Of a stretch of DNA of 7,949 nt, positions 1 to 5,995 are shown piece by piece. The stretch is from an uncultured Pseudomonadota bacterium. Lineage in GTDB: Bacteria > Pseudomonadota > Alphaproteobacteria > Rs-D84. The notes below the pieces were generated by a model, which was not told where the DNA came from, did not search any database, and was given only the letters and a program-made list of their open reading frames with translations. Position numbers and translations under genes: made by a program. Location of the stretch: the NCBI GenBank assembly GCA_947303165.1, contig CAMYXE010000030.1:1-7949 (forward strand). The letters are read 5' to 3'. Numbering within the stretch: the stretch's first letter is position 1; every line of letters starts with the position of its first letter.

Positions 1-3
1 ATT

Positions 4-243
4 ATGGATATTGATAATTACATTGATAGAAATGCTTTTGTTGGCACACGAGTAAAATACATTGTAAAAAAATCACATCGCGGAACATACAATATAACAA
101 CGGTCGAACCATACAAAATTCCATCATACTGTAATGATTTACCTGGTTGTATCCAGGTGTACAAAATAGGCGCTGCATTTGATAGCTTTTACAACGCATT
201 AGTTGCTACGAAAAAATTTGTGACAGATATCAGAAATAAATAA
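4..243 (+). CDS. Unrecognised small protein, possibly the C-terminal end of a longer gene
   Basis: I do not recognise this protein. It is 79 residues from the first visible ATG and ends in TAA. The frame is already open at base 1, so the ATG may be internal and the gene may begin outside the window; no ribosome site can be judged. The product is basic at its C-terminus, has no membrane segment or signal peptide, and has two cysteines close together in a CNDLPGC stretch (about residues 43-49). The tail, KIGAAFDSFYNALVATKKFVTDIRNK-like from about residue 54, looks amphipathic and helical. It is preferred over the opposite-strand ORF because its amino-acid mix is normal, whereas the antisense reading is rich in Cys, Met and Gln. 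It converges with the minus-strand gene ending at 260, leaving 16 bases between them and no clear hairpin. Confidence 0.5.
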   Translation: MDIDNYIDRNAFVGTRVKYIVKKSHRGTYNITTVEPYKIPSYCNDLPGCIQVYKIGAAFDSFYNALVATKKFVTDIRNK

Positions 244-259
244 TGTGTAAATTTTATAT

Positions 260-724
260 CTATAAACACTTATTTAATTCTGCATTATTTTCATTTTGAT
301 CAATACGTTTATTTCTTATTTCTTGGCCAGCATTTATTTTCTGTTTCATTAAAATTATTTCTGGATGTGATTGTATATTTAAATTCATATTTTCTATGGC
401 ACTATCAACATCTTTTCGCAATGGAACAAATATTGGTGTAATAGAATTTACCGCATTAAATACAGAATTTTTTATATCAAAATCCATATCTTTTATTACC
501 GACAAATATGCATCGATATGTTTATATTCATGCCCAAGTATCGCATTATAAGAACAAGAACCATGTATATGTGATTTATCAATTTCTATTGTGAAATCAC
601 TATAACCTATAGTTGCATCAATTTCTTTAAGAACAACACAATATCCAGAACCTGTTGCAATAATATCAACAACCAAATCAAAATCCTCAATCAATGTGCA
701 TACGCAAACCCATATAAAAGACAT
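260..724 (-). CDS. Putative HExxH (zincin-like) secreted protein, frameshifted at its 5' end
   Basis: The readable frame gives 154 residues from ATG 724. The clearest signal is HEYKH at residues 65-69 inside YNAILGHEYKHIDAY, which fits the HExxH zinc site of metallopeptidases and resembles the short HE..H helix of DUF922-type proteins. No third metal ligand is obvious. Cysteines at 28 and 57 could form a periplasmic disulfide. The C-terminal third (about 105-154) is polar and probably helical. The start is doubtful: residues 1-9 (MSFIWVCVC) are the out-of-frame reading of a good signal peptide encoded from ATG 753, which begins one base after the virB4 stop. A 1-base deletion near 694-700 would explain this. 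Position in the operon suggests a periplasmic accessory role beside a type IV secretion system. Protease activity is inferred from one motif only. Confidence 0.6.
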   Translation of the reverse strand: MSFIWVCVCTLIEDFDLVVDIIATGSGYCVVLKEIDATIGYSDFTIEIDKSHIHGSCSYNAILGHEYKHIDAYLSVIKDMDFDIKNSVFNAVNSITPIFVPLRKDVDSAIENMNLNIQSHPEIILMKQKINAGQEIRNKRIDQNENNAELNKCL

Positions 725-753
725 ACAAATAAAACGAAGGTTTGTTTTAACAT
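691..753 (-). other. Detached signal-peptide ORF (true 5' end of the HExxH gene)
   Basis: ATG at 753-751 opens a 20-codon frame ending in TGA at 693-691. It reads MLKQTFVLFVCLLYGFAYA-H: a lysine near the start, a hydrophobic core, and an AYA signal-peptidase I site. The ATG follows the virB4 stop TAA (757-755) by one base, the tight spacing expected inside this operon. A -1 change of frame just after AYA joins it directly to TLIEDFDLVVDII of the downstream ORF. No slippery heptamer is visible near the junction, so a mutation or sequencing indel is more likely than programmed frameshifting. Confidence 0.65.
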
Positions 754-754
754 A

Positions 755-3172
755 TTATAAATCACTTGCGCCTTGTTTCTTTAAATATTCCGCAACAAAT
801 GCTGAACCATACTGGCGATATAAATCTTCGGCAAGTAACACTGATGAACGTCCAGATTCAAACAAACGCAATAAATTACCAAGTCCACCAAGTTCAGTAT
901 TCAAAATAACAGATTCATTATTAACCGGACGTGCCAACAACACCGCGCGTTTTAAATTTGGATATGCTTTACCCTGAATAAATGCCATTTCTAATGGATT
1001 TAAATTCCAATGTTCATAATCAGATACATCCGCCGCAGGATTACGAAAGAACATTATTGTTTGCGCCTGACCACGAACAACATCCCCTATTCCAAGTTTA
1101 TCCAAAACATTTGCACGTTGGAAGGCGACCATATACGCCTGACGATTTTTACGACCTTCTTGTAAACCAGTAATAAAGTTATCGCGGAACATTTTATTTT
1201 CCAGCATCGGCGCAGTTTCGTCAATCATAATCAACGACGGATTTCCACCAGATACCGTTATATTATTTATTCTATGCAATATATATGAAATAACTGCCGG
1301 TGCTAATGTAGCATCTTGTAAAATATCCGTAAAATCAAAAGTTGTTAAACGTGATTCCAAATCAAGTGTATCAACATCTTCATTAAATATTTCACCATAC
1401 TGTAATGGATCAACCCATTTTTTCAGAGCGCTACGCATATTACCAGATGAAGAAAAACAACTTTCCCATAAATTTTTCAACAACCTATCTTTATCAGATA
1501 AATAATCAAAATTAACGGAAACCGCACGTGCAATTTCATCAGCAGAAATCGCATCACTTTGTTCAGAAATCATTGCAAACCAACGCCGCAAAAACGCCCT
1601 GTTTGCAACAGTATCTTGCATTTTTAATGGATTTAAATGTGTTAAAAACGCTGTATCTGTTTTTTCTTTGCCTTGCATTGTAATATATTTACCTCCAACC
1701 GCGAGAGTAAATATTTCTGCACCTTTGTTTCTATCAAAGAAAAATGCTTTCAATTTTTTATGACGCAAAGATTGCGCAATAAGGAACGAAAATAATGTTG
1801 TCTTACCACCACCAGTGGGACCAATAGTAAGTGTATGTCCAACTGCGGCCGGTTTATCAGAAACATGGAATTGGAATTGATATGGCGTCCCTTGGGCAGT
1901 TGGGAATATAACAAGTGGTCCTTGACCCCAATCAGAGTTTGCTATACCGCGTGGTGTACTTGACATTGGTATACTAATTGCAGCAGCCCTAGACAACATT
2001 TTAAACGTCCGTGGAAATGTATCAAAACCAGGAACAATTGAAAACCATGAAACCTTGGTTGCAAAATTTTCAACAATAGGTGAAACACCAAAAGATGCCG
2101 AAATCTTTTTAAATTCATCAACATATTCTTTTAATTCTTCTTGTGATTTTCCAAATATAATAAACAAAGGATAATAATTAACTAATGTTTGATTACCTGA
2201 TGTATTTTCATCCATTGATGATTCTGCCGAAGAAATTTGCTCTTCTGTTGAATCGTTTTCTTTTTCTGCGGCACTACGACGTTGACGTAATACAGCTTCA
2301 ACAGCAGCAGCACCCATTATTTGAAATCCGTTCATACAAATCATTTCTGTTTGTATTGTTCCAATCGAATCAAAAAAATCTTCATCCAAATAGTCAGGTG
2401 CAGCACGAAAAGAAATTAACGATGCAAAATATTCCCTATCACCGCTTATATACTTAACATTGCCATCACGTAAAAATTCAACATCGTCAACAGTTGAAAG
2501 TTCTGTTATCTCTTCATTACAAACTTCTGGTTTTGGTTTCGTTATTGGTGAAAAAAGACGACCAAAAAAACTTGCCATATTATCACGTGATAAATTTTTC
2601 AAAACTCGTGGATTATACGGCGCCAAAATAGATTCTATATAATTTCCATATTGGTTTAATCTATCCCTTGTGTTTGGTCCATGAACAGATAACACAATAT
2701 AATAACTATTTACAAATATACGTAAACCTTGGGAACGCCACTTATCATATATTTTTTGTAAAACAGGTTGATCAAATTCATAATCTGTATTTTCACCAAC
2801 CGCGTCACGAATTGTAAAAAATCTTAAAACAACGTTCTGATCATGTATTTGATTAAAGATTTGCGAACGTAAATCTAAAAACTTTGCCTTTTGCTCATCA
2901 GTTTGCATACTTGTTTGCACACCAGAAACCTTATAGACGCGAACCAATGAACCATCTGATAATTCCAAAGAATCATCAGTATAAACTGTTGAAAAAGGAA
3001 TATAATCAGAATAGTGTTTATATCCAAATTTTGGAAATATATTTTTTATTATTGTAGGAACATACATCATTAAAATAATAAATATAAAAATAACCGCAAC
3101 AACCATGATTGTTAACGTCATAGTCACAGAAAATCCGCTGCCAGCAAAATATTTAAAAAAACCTTCTATCAT
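755..3172 (-). CDS. virB4: VirB4/TrbE-family type IV secretion ATPase
   Basis: 805 residues, the usual size for the family. VirB4 proteins are cytoplasmic hexameric ATPases at the inner-membrane base of type IV secretion systems, powering substrate transfer and pilus biogenesis. A hydrophobic segment at about residues 15-42 predicts membrane anchoring. The VirB4/CagE/TrbE N-terminal domain fills roughly 55-430, with a Ser/Glu-rich polar stretch at about 297-331. The RecA-like motor has Walker A GPTGGGKT at 451-458, Walker B LIMIDE at 647-652, and a conserved glutamine in the AFQR motif at about 685. The start at 3172 is supported by a GGAGA ribosome site at 3185-3181, 8 bases upstream, and by the ATGA overlap with the virB3 stop. 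It is the second gene of a leftward operon. The key ATPase residues are intact, so the protein should be functional. VirB4 and TrbE names are not separable here. Confidence 0.93.
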   Translation of the reverse strand: MIEGFFKYFAGSGFSVTMTLTIMVVAVIFIFIILMMYVPTIIKNIFPKFGYKHYSDYIPFSTVYTDDSLELSDGSLVRVYKVSGVQTSMQTDEQKAKFLDLRSQIFNQIHDQNVVLRFFTIRDAVGENTDYEFDQPVLQKIYDKWRSQGLRIFVNSYYIVLSVHGPNTRDRLNQYGNYIESILAPYNPRVLKNLSRDNMASFFGRLFSPITKPKPEVCNEEITELSTVDDVEFLRDGNVKYISGDREYFASLISFRAAPDYLDEDFFDSIGTIQTEMICMNGFQIMGAAAVEAVLRQRRSAAEKENDSTEEQISSAESSMDENTSGNQTLVNYYPLFIIFGKSQEELKEYVDEFKKISASFGVSPIVENFATKVSWFSIVPGFDTFPRTFKMLSRAAAISIPMSSTPRGIANSDWGQGPLVIFPTAQGTPYQFQFHVSDKPAAVGHTLTIGPTGGGKTTLFSFLIAQSLRHKKLKAFFFDRNKGAEIFTLAVGGKYITMQGKEKTDTAFLTHLNPLKMQDTVANRAFLRRWFAMISEQSDAISADEIARAVSVNFDYLSDKDRLLKNLWESCFSSSGNMRSALKKWVDPLQYGEIFNEDVDTLDLESRLTTFDFTDILQDATLAPAVISYILHRINNITVSGGNPSLIMIDETAPMLENKMFRDNFITGLQEGRKNRQAYMVAFQRANVLDKLGIGDVVRGQAQTIMFFRNPAADVSDYEHWNLNPLEMAFIQGKAYPNLKRAVLLARPVNNESVILNTELGGLGNLLRLFESGRSSVLLAEDLYRQYGSAFVAEYLKKQGASDL

Positions 3173-3474
3173 GCAGACAATCTCCGTGGAATTTTACTTT
3201 TTATCATTTTAATTTTCGCGATTAAAACCTGCCCTAATTGCACATCATTTTTTGTAAAATGCGCAAAAATCATATGAACCAAACAAACAGATAGTAAAAA
3301 ATACAATGGATTTAAGTATGTATTAATAAAATCTGCCCCAAATACCAATAAACCAATAATATAAAGTGTAATAAAAATACCAAACTGAACCATAAAATTC
3401 AGAACAGCCAAAGTGTATGGAACCCCAAACAAAAGCGACGGATTCGCCAAAGCTTTTAGCACTTGTTGCCTCAT
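3169..3474 (-). CDS. virB3: VirB3/TrbD-like type IV secretion inner-membrane protein
   Basis: 101 residues, the typical length. VirB3 is a small inner-membrane subunit that works with VirB4, and the two are usually adjacent or fused. Here the N-terminus carries the family-like pattern ALANPSLLFGVPYTLAVLN (residues 8-26), followed by two hydrophobic segments at about 21-45 and 54-72 and a basic C-terminal tail (KIKMIKSKIPRR) likely to face the cytoplasm. The stop TGA (3171-3169) overlaps the virB4 start, so the two are probably translationally coupled. A strong GGAGGG site lies at 3492-3487, 12 bases before the ATG. That spacing is long, but no better in-frame start exists. It is the first gene of the operon, with a promoter just upstream. 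Confidence 0.85.
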   Translation of the reverse strand: MRQQVLKALANPSLLFGVPYTLAVLNFMVQFGIFITLYIIGLLVFGADFINTYLNPLYFLLSVCLVHMIFAHFTKNDVQLGQVLIAKIKMIKSKIPRRLSA

Positions 3475-3504
3475 TTTATTGAAAATCCCTCCATGGATGA
3501 TTTC

Positions 3505-3533
3505 ATTATAACAATTTCAACAATTTTCAACAA
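3505..3533 (-). promoter_or_regulatory. Predicted sigma-70 promoter of the virB3-virB4 operon
   Basis: On the minus strand, TTGTTG (3533-3528) and a perfect TATAAT (3510-3505) are separated by 17 bases. They lie about 30 bases upstream of the virB3 start and just before its GGAGGG site. Two copies of the TTGTTGAAA motif overlap the -35 box and spacer, so a protein binding the repeats would block or tune this promoter. Confidence 0.6.
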
Positions 3534-3749
3534 GCATAAAAAACAAAAACATAAAATTGTTAAAAATGTTGAAAATAACCATGAATTTTAACCAATTTTA
3601 AAATACTAATTTTTTCAACAAAAACAACAAAACCCATAAAATACCGGCAAAAAATTGTTAAAAACTTTGTTAAAATCAAAAATTCAACAATTTCAACAGC
3701 CCTAATAATAACAATAAAATATAAATATATTATTTGATTTTTGTTAAAA
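3515..3749. repeat. Cluster of TTGTTRAAA repeats in both orientations in the virB3/rpmJ divergent region
   Basis: The 309 bases between virB3 and rpmJ contain no credible gene but about ten close matches to TTGTTRAAA. Plus-strand copies begin at 3557, 3567 (TGTTGAAAA), 3655, 3667 and 3741. Minus-strand copies (TTYAACAA) lie at 3515-3523, 3524-3533, 3614-3621, 3683-3690 and 3691-3698. Many sit in pairs 9-12 bases apart, about one helical turn. The direct pair at 3655-3675 faces the inverted pair at 3683-3698, forming an imperfect dyad. Copies overlap both outward promoters. The TTTTCAACA form differs from the DnaA-box consensus TTWTNCACA at one position. Function is unknown; operator sites or a replication-related iteron set are possible, and base-composition bias is the null explanation. 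Confidence 0.5.
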
Positions 3750-3761
3750 AGTGTTTATAAT
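3734..3761 (+). promoter_or_regulatory. Predicted sigma-70 promoter of rpmJ
   Basis: TTGATT (3734-3739) and a perfect TATAAT (3756-3761) are separated by 16 bases. They lie 22 bases upstream of the rpmJ start, giving a short leader that contains the AAGGA ribosome site at 3773-3777. One TTGTTAAAA repeat (3741-3749) sits in the spacer. Confidence 0.65.
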
Positions 3762-3783
3762 GCCTTGGCAAAAAGGATAAAAA

Positions 3784-3918
3784 ATGAAATTTTTAAGTTC
3801 GTTAAGGGCGTGGAAAAAACGCGGAAATATCAAACAGGTTCGTCGTGGAAAGCAAATTGTCCTGATTGATCCTGATAACCCGAAATTCAAGGCAAAACAG
3901 GGTTTTAAAAGAAAATAA
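3784..3918 (+). CDS. rpmJ: 50S ribosomal protein L36, cysteine-free type
   Basis: A 44-residue, very basic protein. L36 is the smallest protein of the large ribosomal subunit and helps fold 23S rRNA. The family signature is visible: MKFLSSLRAWKKR at the start, the VRRGKQIVLI core (residues 19-28), and NPKFKAKQG (residues 32-40). The Cys/His zinc ligands of the zinc-binding form are absent, as is common in Alphaproteobacteria. Unlike the usual 41-residue alphaproteobacterial protein, which ends at the KARQG-type motif, this one continues with FKRK and is slightly shortened between the first helix and the VRR core. AAGGA lies 6 bases before the ATG, a consensus-like promoter precedes it, and a strong hairpin follows, so it appears to be a single-gene transcription unit. 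Confidence 0.88.
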   Translation: MKFLSSLRAWKKRGNIKQVRRGKQIVLIDPDNPKFKAKQGFKRK

Positions 3919-3941
3919 CCCCGTGTTTTATATGTCTATTT

Positions 3942-3972
3942 ACGGTATGCGCTTGTATGCCGTATTTTTTTT
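3942..3972 (+). terminator. Intrinsic terminator of rpmJ
   Basis: A 9-base-pair stem (3942-3950 with 3955-3963, including two G-T pairs) and a GCTT loop is followed by A and eight T (3965-3972). The T-run overlaps the stop codon of the convergent sufD-like gene (3973-3971). The minus-strand side has no T-run, so it should act mainly on rpmJ transcripts. Confidence 0.85.
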
Positions 3973-4657
3973 AAAATAAATCAAAATCTTTAATAAATGC
4001 CTCTATCATGGCATCTTTAACCTCAACGCCGGAAAGCCCGGCATTACGAAGATAGTTTTCAATATTTTCGTTTATATTGAATAAATATGCACTGTGATCG
4101 GCAAATTCAGGAACAGATAATATCCTTTGTGAAGGTAAAAACCTTATTTTGGCACTTTTATCCAATAAATGGCCGGCAAAACGAATATCAGAACGTGAAT
4201 TTTTACAATTTGGATTAATGATAGCTGTTCCAGACGCGCGCGAAAAACTGTTTTTATTACCCATGATTTTTGTTTGTAATAAAATACCTGTATCTGGTGC
4301 ATCATGTTCCGCGATAATTTTTAACGACAAATCCGATGAATTTTTGCACATAATATGCCCACGAATTTCAGAATTTTTCCCGGTGTTTTTGATAAAAATG
4401 TTAAAAAAGGCCGGGAAATTATTTTCAATATTTACACTTAAAAACACCGGTTGGTTTTCAATATTAATGTTAATATTTAATGTGTTTTCTTTCTCTATTT
4501 TACCGACATATATAATATGTATAGGTAAATCATATCTTTTTGTAAAAATATCGGTTTCTGGCAAAGTTGAAAATTGTGGTTGATAATTCCCGTCACAGTA
4601 AACAATAGTTTCTGCGGGAAAGGTTTTTATGTTGAATTTGTTCCATATGTATGACAT
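3971..4657 (-). CDS. Short SufD-like protein (SufB/SufD Fe-S scaffold family)
   Basis: 228 residues against roughly 400-450 for typical SufD. SufD joins SufB and SufC in the cytoplasmic SUF scaffold for Fe-S cluster assembly. The C-terminal half follows the family pattern: H118..AP.T (EHDAPDTGILLQTKI), then a glycine/alanine turn with AIINPN, an LLDKSAKIRFLPSQRIL strand (165-180), and FADHSAYLFNINENIENYL with a final helix (185-225). His188 aligns with the functional SufD histidine of the CSHGAT motif, while the cysteine two residues before it is alanine here. The N-terminal helical domain of SufD is missing, and the beta-helix is poorly conserved. No ribosome site precedes the ATG, and a promoter places the transcript start only a few bases upstream. 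No other suf gene is visible nearby. Family assignment rests on pattern recognition; whether it still supports SufBC is inferred. Confidence 0.68.
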   Translation of the reverse strand: MSYIWNKFNIKTFPAETIVYCDGNYQPQFSTLPETDIFTKRYDLPIHIIYVGKIEKENTLNININIENQPVFLSVNIENNFPAFFNIFIKNTGKNSEIRGHIMCKNSSDLSLKIIAEHDAPDTGILLQTKIMGNKNSFSRASGTAIINPNCKNSRSDIRFAGHLLDKSAKIRFLPSQRILSVPEFADHSAYLFNINENIENYLRNAGLSGVEVKDAMIEAFIKDFDLF

Positions 4658-4666
4658 ATTATCTGT

Positions 4667-4695
4667 ATTATAAAGGATTTTATTATGGGTTTCAA
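4667..4695 (-). promoter_or_regulatory. Predicted promoter of the sufD-like gene, overlapping the ychF start
   Basis: On the minus strand, TTGAAA (4695-4690) and TATAAT (4672-4667) are separated by 17 bases. Transcription would begin around 4660, only a few bases before the sufD-like ATG at 4657, giving an almost leaderless message. The -35 box lies inside the first codons of ychF, and the -10 box abuts the ychF ribosome site (AAAGGA, 4672-4677). The ychF promoter itself must lie inside the sufD-like gene; only weak candidates (TTGAAT at 4632 with TATTAT at 4657) are visible. Confidence 0.5.
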
Positions 4696-5764
4696 TTGTG
4701 GAATTGTTGGACTTCCAAATGTTGGAAAATCAACACTATTTAATGCGTTAACACAAAGTGCCGCGGCCGATGCGCAAAATTACCCTTTTTGCACCATAGA
4801 ACCCAATACTGGTCGTGTGGTTGTGCCGGATGAAATATTGCATAAATTGGCGGCCGTTGATAATTCTGCCAAGATAATACCAACCCAGTTGGAAATTGTT
4901 GATATCGCCGGACTTGTCCGCGGTGCATCAAATGGTGAAGGACTTGGAAATAAATTCCTTGGGAATATTCTTGAAACAGATGCAATAATCCACGTTGTTC
5001 GTTGTTTTGAAAACGATGATATTGTTCATGTGGACGGCCGTATAGACCCAATTTCTGATATTGATACAATCGAAACAGAATTAATGTTGGCTGACCTAGA
5101 AAGCCTTGGAAAACAGATTAAAAATCTTGAAAAAAAGGCCCATGGTCTTGATAAAGAGGCAATAAAATTACTTGCTGATGCAAATATTATCCGTGAAAAT
5201 CTGGAAAAATTTGTGCCGGCACGCAATTTGGATATTGATACAAAACCTTTTAATTTATTAACATCAAAGCCAGTTATTTATGTATGCAATGTGGAAGAAG
5301 CGGCCGCATCTACGGGAAATAAATATTCAAAGATGGTTCAGGATAAATTTGGTGATAAAAATCCGGTTTTAATAATTTCGGGGAAAATAGAAATGGAAAT
5401 TGCACAAATTACCGACCCCGAAGAAAGAAAGATGTTTTTAAATGACCTTGGCTTAGAACATTCTGGTCTTGAACAGGTTATAAAAACCGGTTATGAAACA
5501 CTTGGGCTGCAAACGTTTTATACTGTTGGACCAAAGGAAGCGCACGCATGGACAATTACACGCGGTATGACCGCACCCCAGGCCGCAGGTAAAATCCACA
5601 CAGATTTTGAAAAAGGTTTTATTCGTGCCGAAGTTATTTCACCATCTGATTATATAGAACTTGGTGGTGAGGTTGCGGTTAAAGAGGCCGGAAAAATGCG
5701 CCTTGTTGGACGTGATTATGTAATGCAAGAAGGTGATATTTGCCATTTCTTGTTTAATAACTAA
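4685..5764 (+). CDS. ychF: YchF/OLA1-family ribosome-associated ATPase (Obg-related)
   Basis: 359 residues, close to the 363 of the E. coli protein, and complete. YchF is an Obg-class P-loop NTPase that binds ribosomes, prefers ATP, and is linked to translation and stress responses. Motifs seen: the P-loop GLPNVGKST at 9-17; the switch region with TIEPNTG at 37-43; DIAGLVRGAS at 73-82, where a leucine follows DIAG in place of a catalytic glutamine; and NVEE at 202-205, replacing the NKxD guanine-recognition motif and explaining ATP use. A coiled-coil insertion lies at about 130-185, and a TGS-type domain at about 275-358 ends in the characteristic ICHFLFN. The start is fixed by AAAGGA at 4672-4677, 7 bases upstream. 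It is divergent from the sufD-like gene and followed by its own hairpin, so it is probably monocistronic. Confidence 0.96.
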   Translation: MGFNCGIVGLPNVGKSTLFNALTQSAAADAQNYPFCTIEPNTGRVVVPDEILHKLAAVDNSAKIIPTQLEIVDIAGLVRGASNGEGLGNKFLGNILETDAIIHVVRCFENDDIVHVDGRIDPISDIDTIETELMLADLESLGKQIKNLEKKAHGLDKEAIKLLADANIIRENLEKFVPARNLDIDTKPFNLLTSKPVIYVCNVEEAAASTGNKYSKMVQDKFGDKNPVLIISGKIEMEIAQITDPEERKMFLNDLGLEHSGLEQVIKTGYETLGLQTFYTVGPKEAHAWTITRGMTAPQAAGKIHTDFEKGFIRAEVISPSDYIELGGEVAVKEAGKMRLVGRDYVMQEGDICHFLFNN

Positions 5765-5794
5765 TAAAAAATTATAAATATAAATTGTTAATAA

Positions 5795-5824
5795 AAATCC
5801 GCTATATGGCGGATTTCTGCTTTT
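5795..5824 (+). terminator. Probable terminator of ychF
   Basis: A perfect 8-base-pair stem, AAATCCGC (5795-5802) with GCGGATTT (5809-5816), and a 6-base loop start 30 bases after the ychF stop. The downstream tail is only CTGCTTTT, so the T-run is weak and offset. On the opposite strand the stem is followed by five T, so it could also act in that direction. Confidence 0.6.
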
Positions 5825-5827
5825 ATA

Positions 5828-5855
5828 TTGACAAAGGTTACATATATGATATATT
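5828..5855 (+). promoter_or_regulatory. Predicted promoter of the interrupted membrane-protein gene
   Basis: A perfect -35 TTGACA (5828-5833) and TATATT (5850-5855) are separated by 16 bases, directly after the ychF hairpin. Transcription would begin near 5862, downstream of the ATG at 5846 that has the best ribosome site. If this promoter is used, translation would have to begin later, for example at TTG 5882, which is preceded by AAGGGG (5870-5875). Confidence 0.4.
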
Positions 5856-5995
5856 TAAAAAAATTAAAAAAGGGGTATATATTGACATCTCGCCGTGAAT
5901 TAAAAAAACAACAAAATATGGAAATATCGGACAAATAATTTGATGATGAAACTTAAACACTAGAATATTTATTAGACCCAAAAACAAAATATGAT
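5846..5995 (+). pseudogene. Interrupted 5' part of the small membrane-protein gene (two in-frame TAA)
   Basis: This stretch is in the same frame as the ORF starting at 5996 and reads as continuous coding sequence except for TAA at 5936-5938 and 5954-5956. ATG 5846 has AAAGG at 5833-5837, 8 bases upstream, and gives MIYLKKLKKGYILTSRREL and then a lysine/glutamine-rich run to SDK. After the first stop comes FDDET, then the second stop, then TLEYLLDPKTKYD leading straight into the methionine at 5996. The full reading frame would be 204 codons including the two stops. Either stop could arise by one substitution from CAA, GAA or AAA. The intact remainder suggests recent inactivation. Confidence 0.55.

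Noticed and set aside
2..199. Minus-strand 65-residue ORF opposite the first plus-strand gene
   Set aside because: Its composition is rich in Cys, Met, Gln and Tyr and it has no ribosome site. The plus-strand reading looks like normal protein.
696..977. Plus-strand ORF across the virB4 C-terminus and the signal peptide
   Set aside because: It is an antisense shadow of virB4 and the downstream gene, with no motif and no ribosome site.
3511..3750. CRISPR-like array in the virB3/rpmJ intergenic region
   Set aside because: The repeats are about 9 bases long, occur in both orientations and are irregularly spaced, so they do not fit a repeat-spacer array.
4149..4583. Plus-strand 144-residue ORF inside the sufD-like gene
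   Set aside because: It lies wholly antisense to a gene with a recognisable family pattern, and its reading is low-complexity hydrophobic sequence without a ribosome site.
5936..5956. Recoding of TAA as an amino acid in this organism
   Set aside because: virB4, ychF, rpmJ, dnaG and others end in TAA at family-typical lengths, so genome-wide reassignment is not supported.
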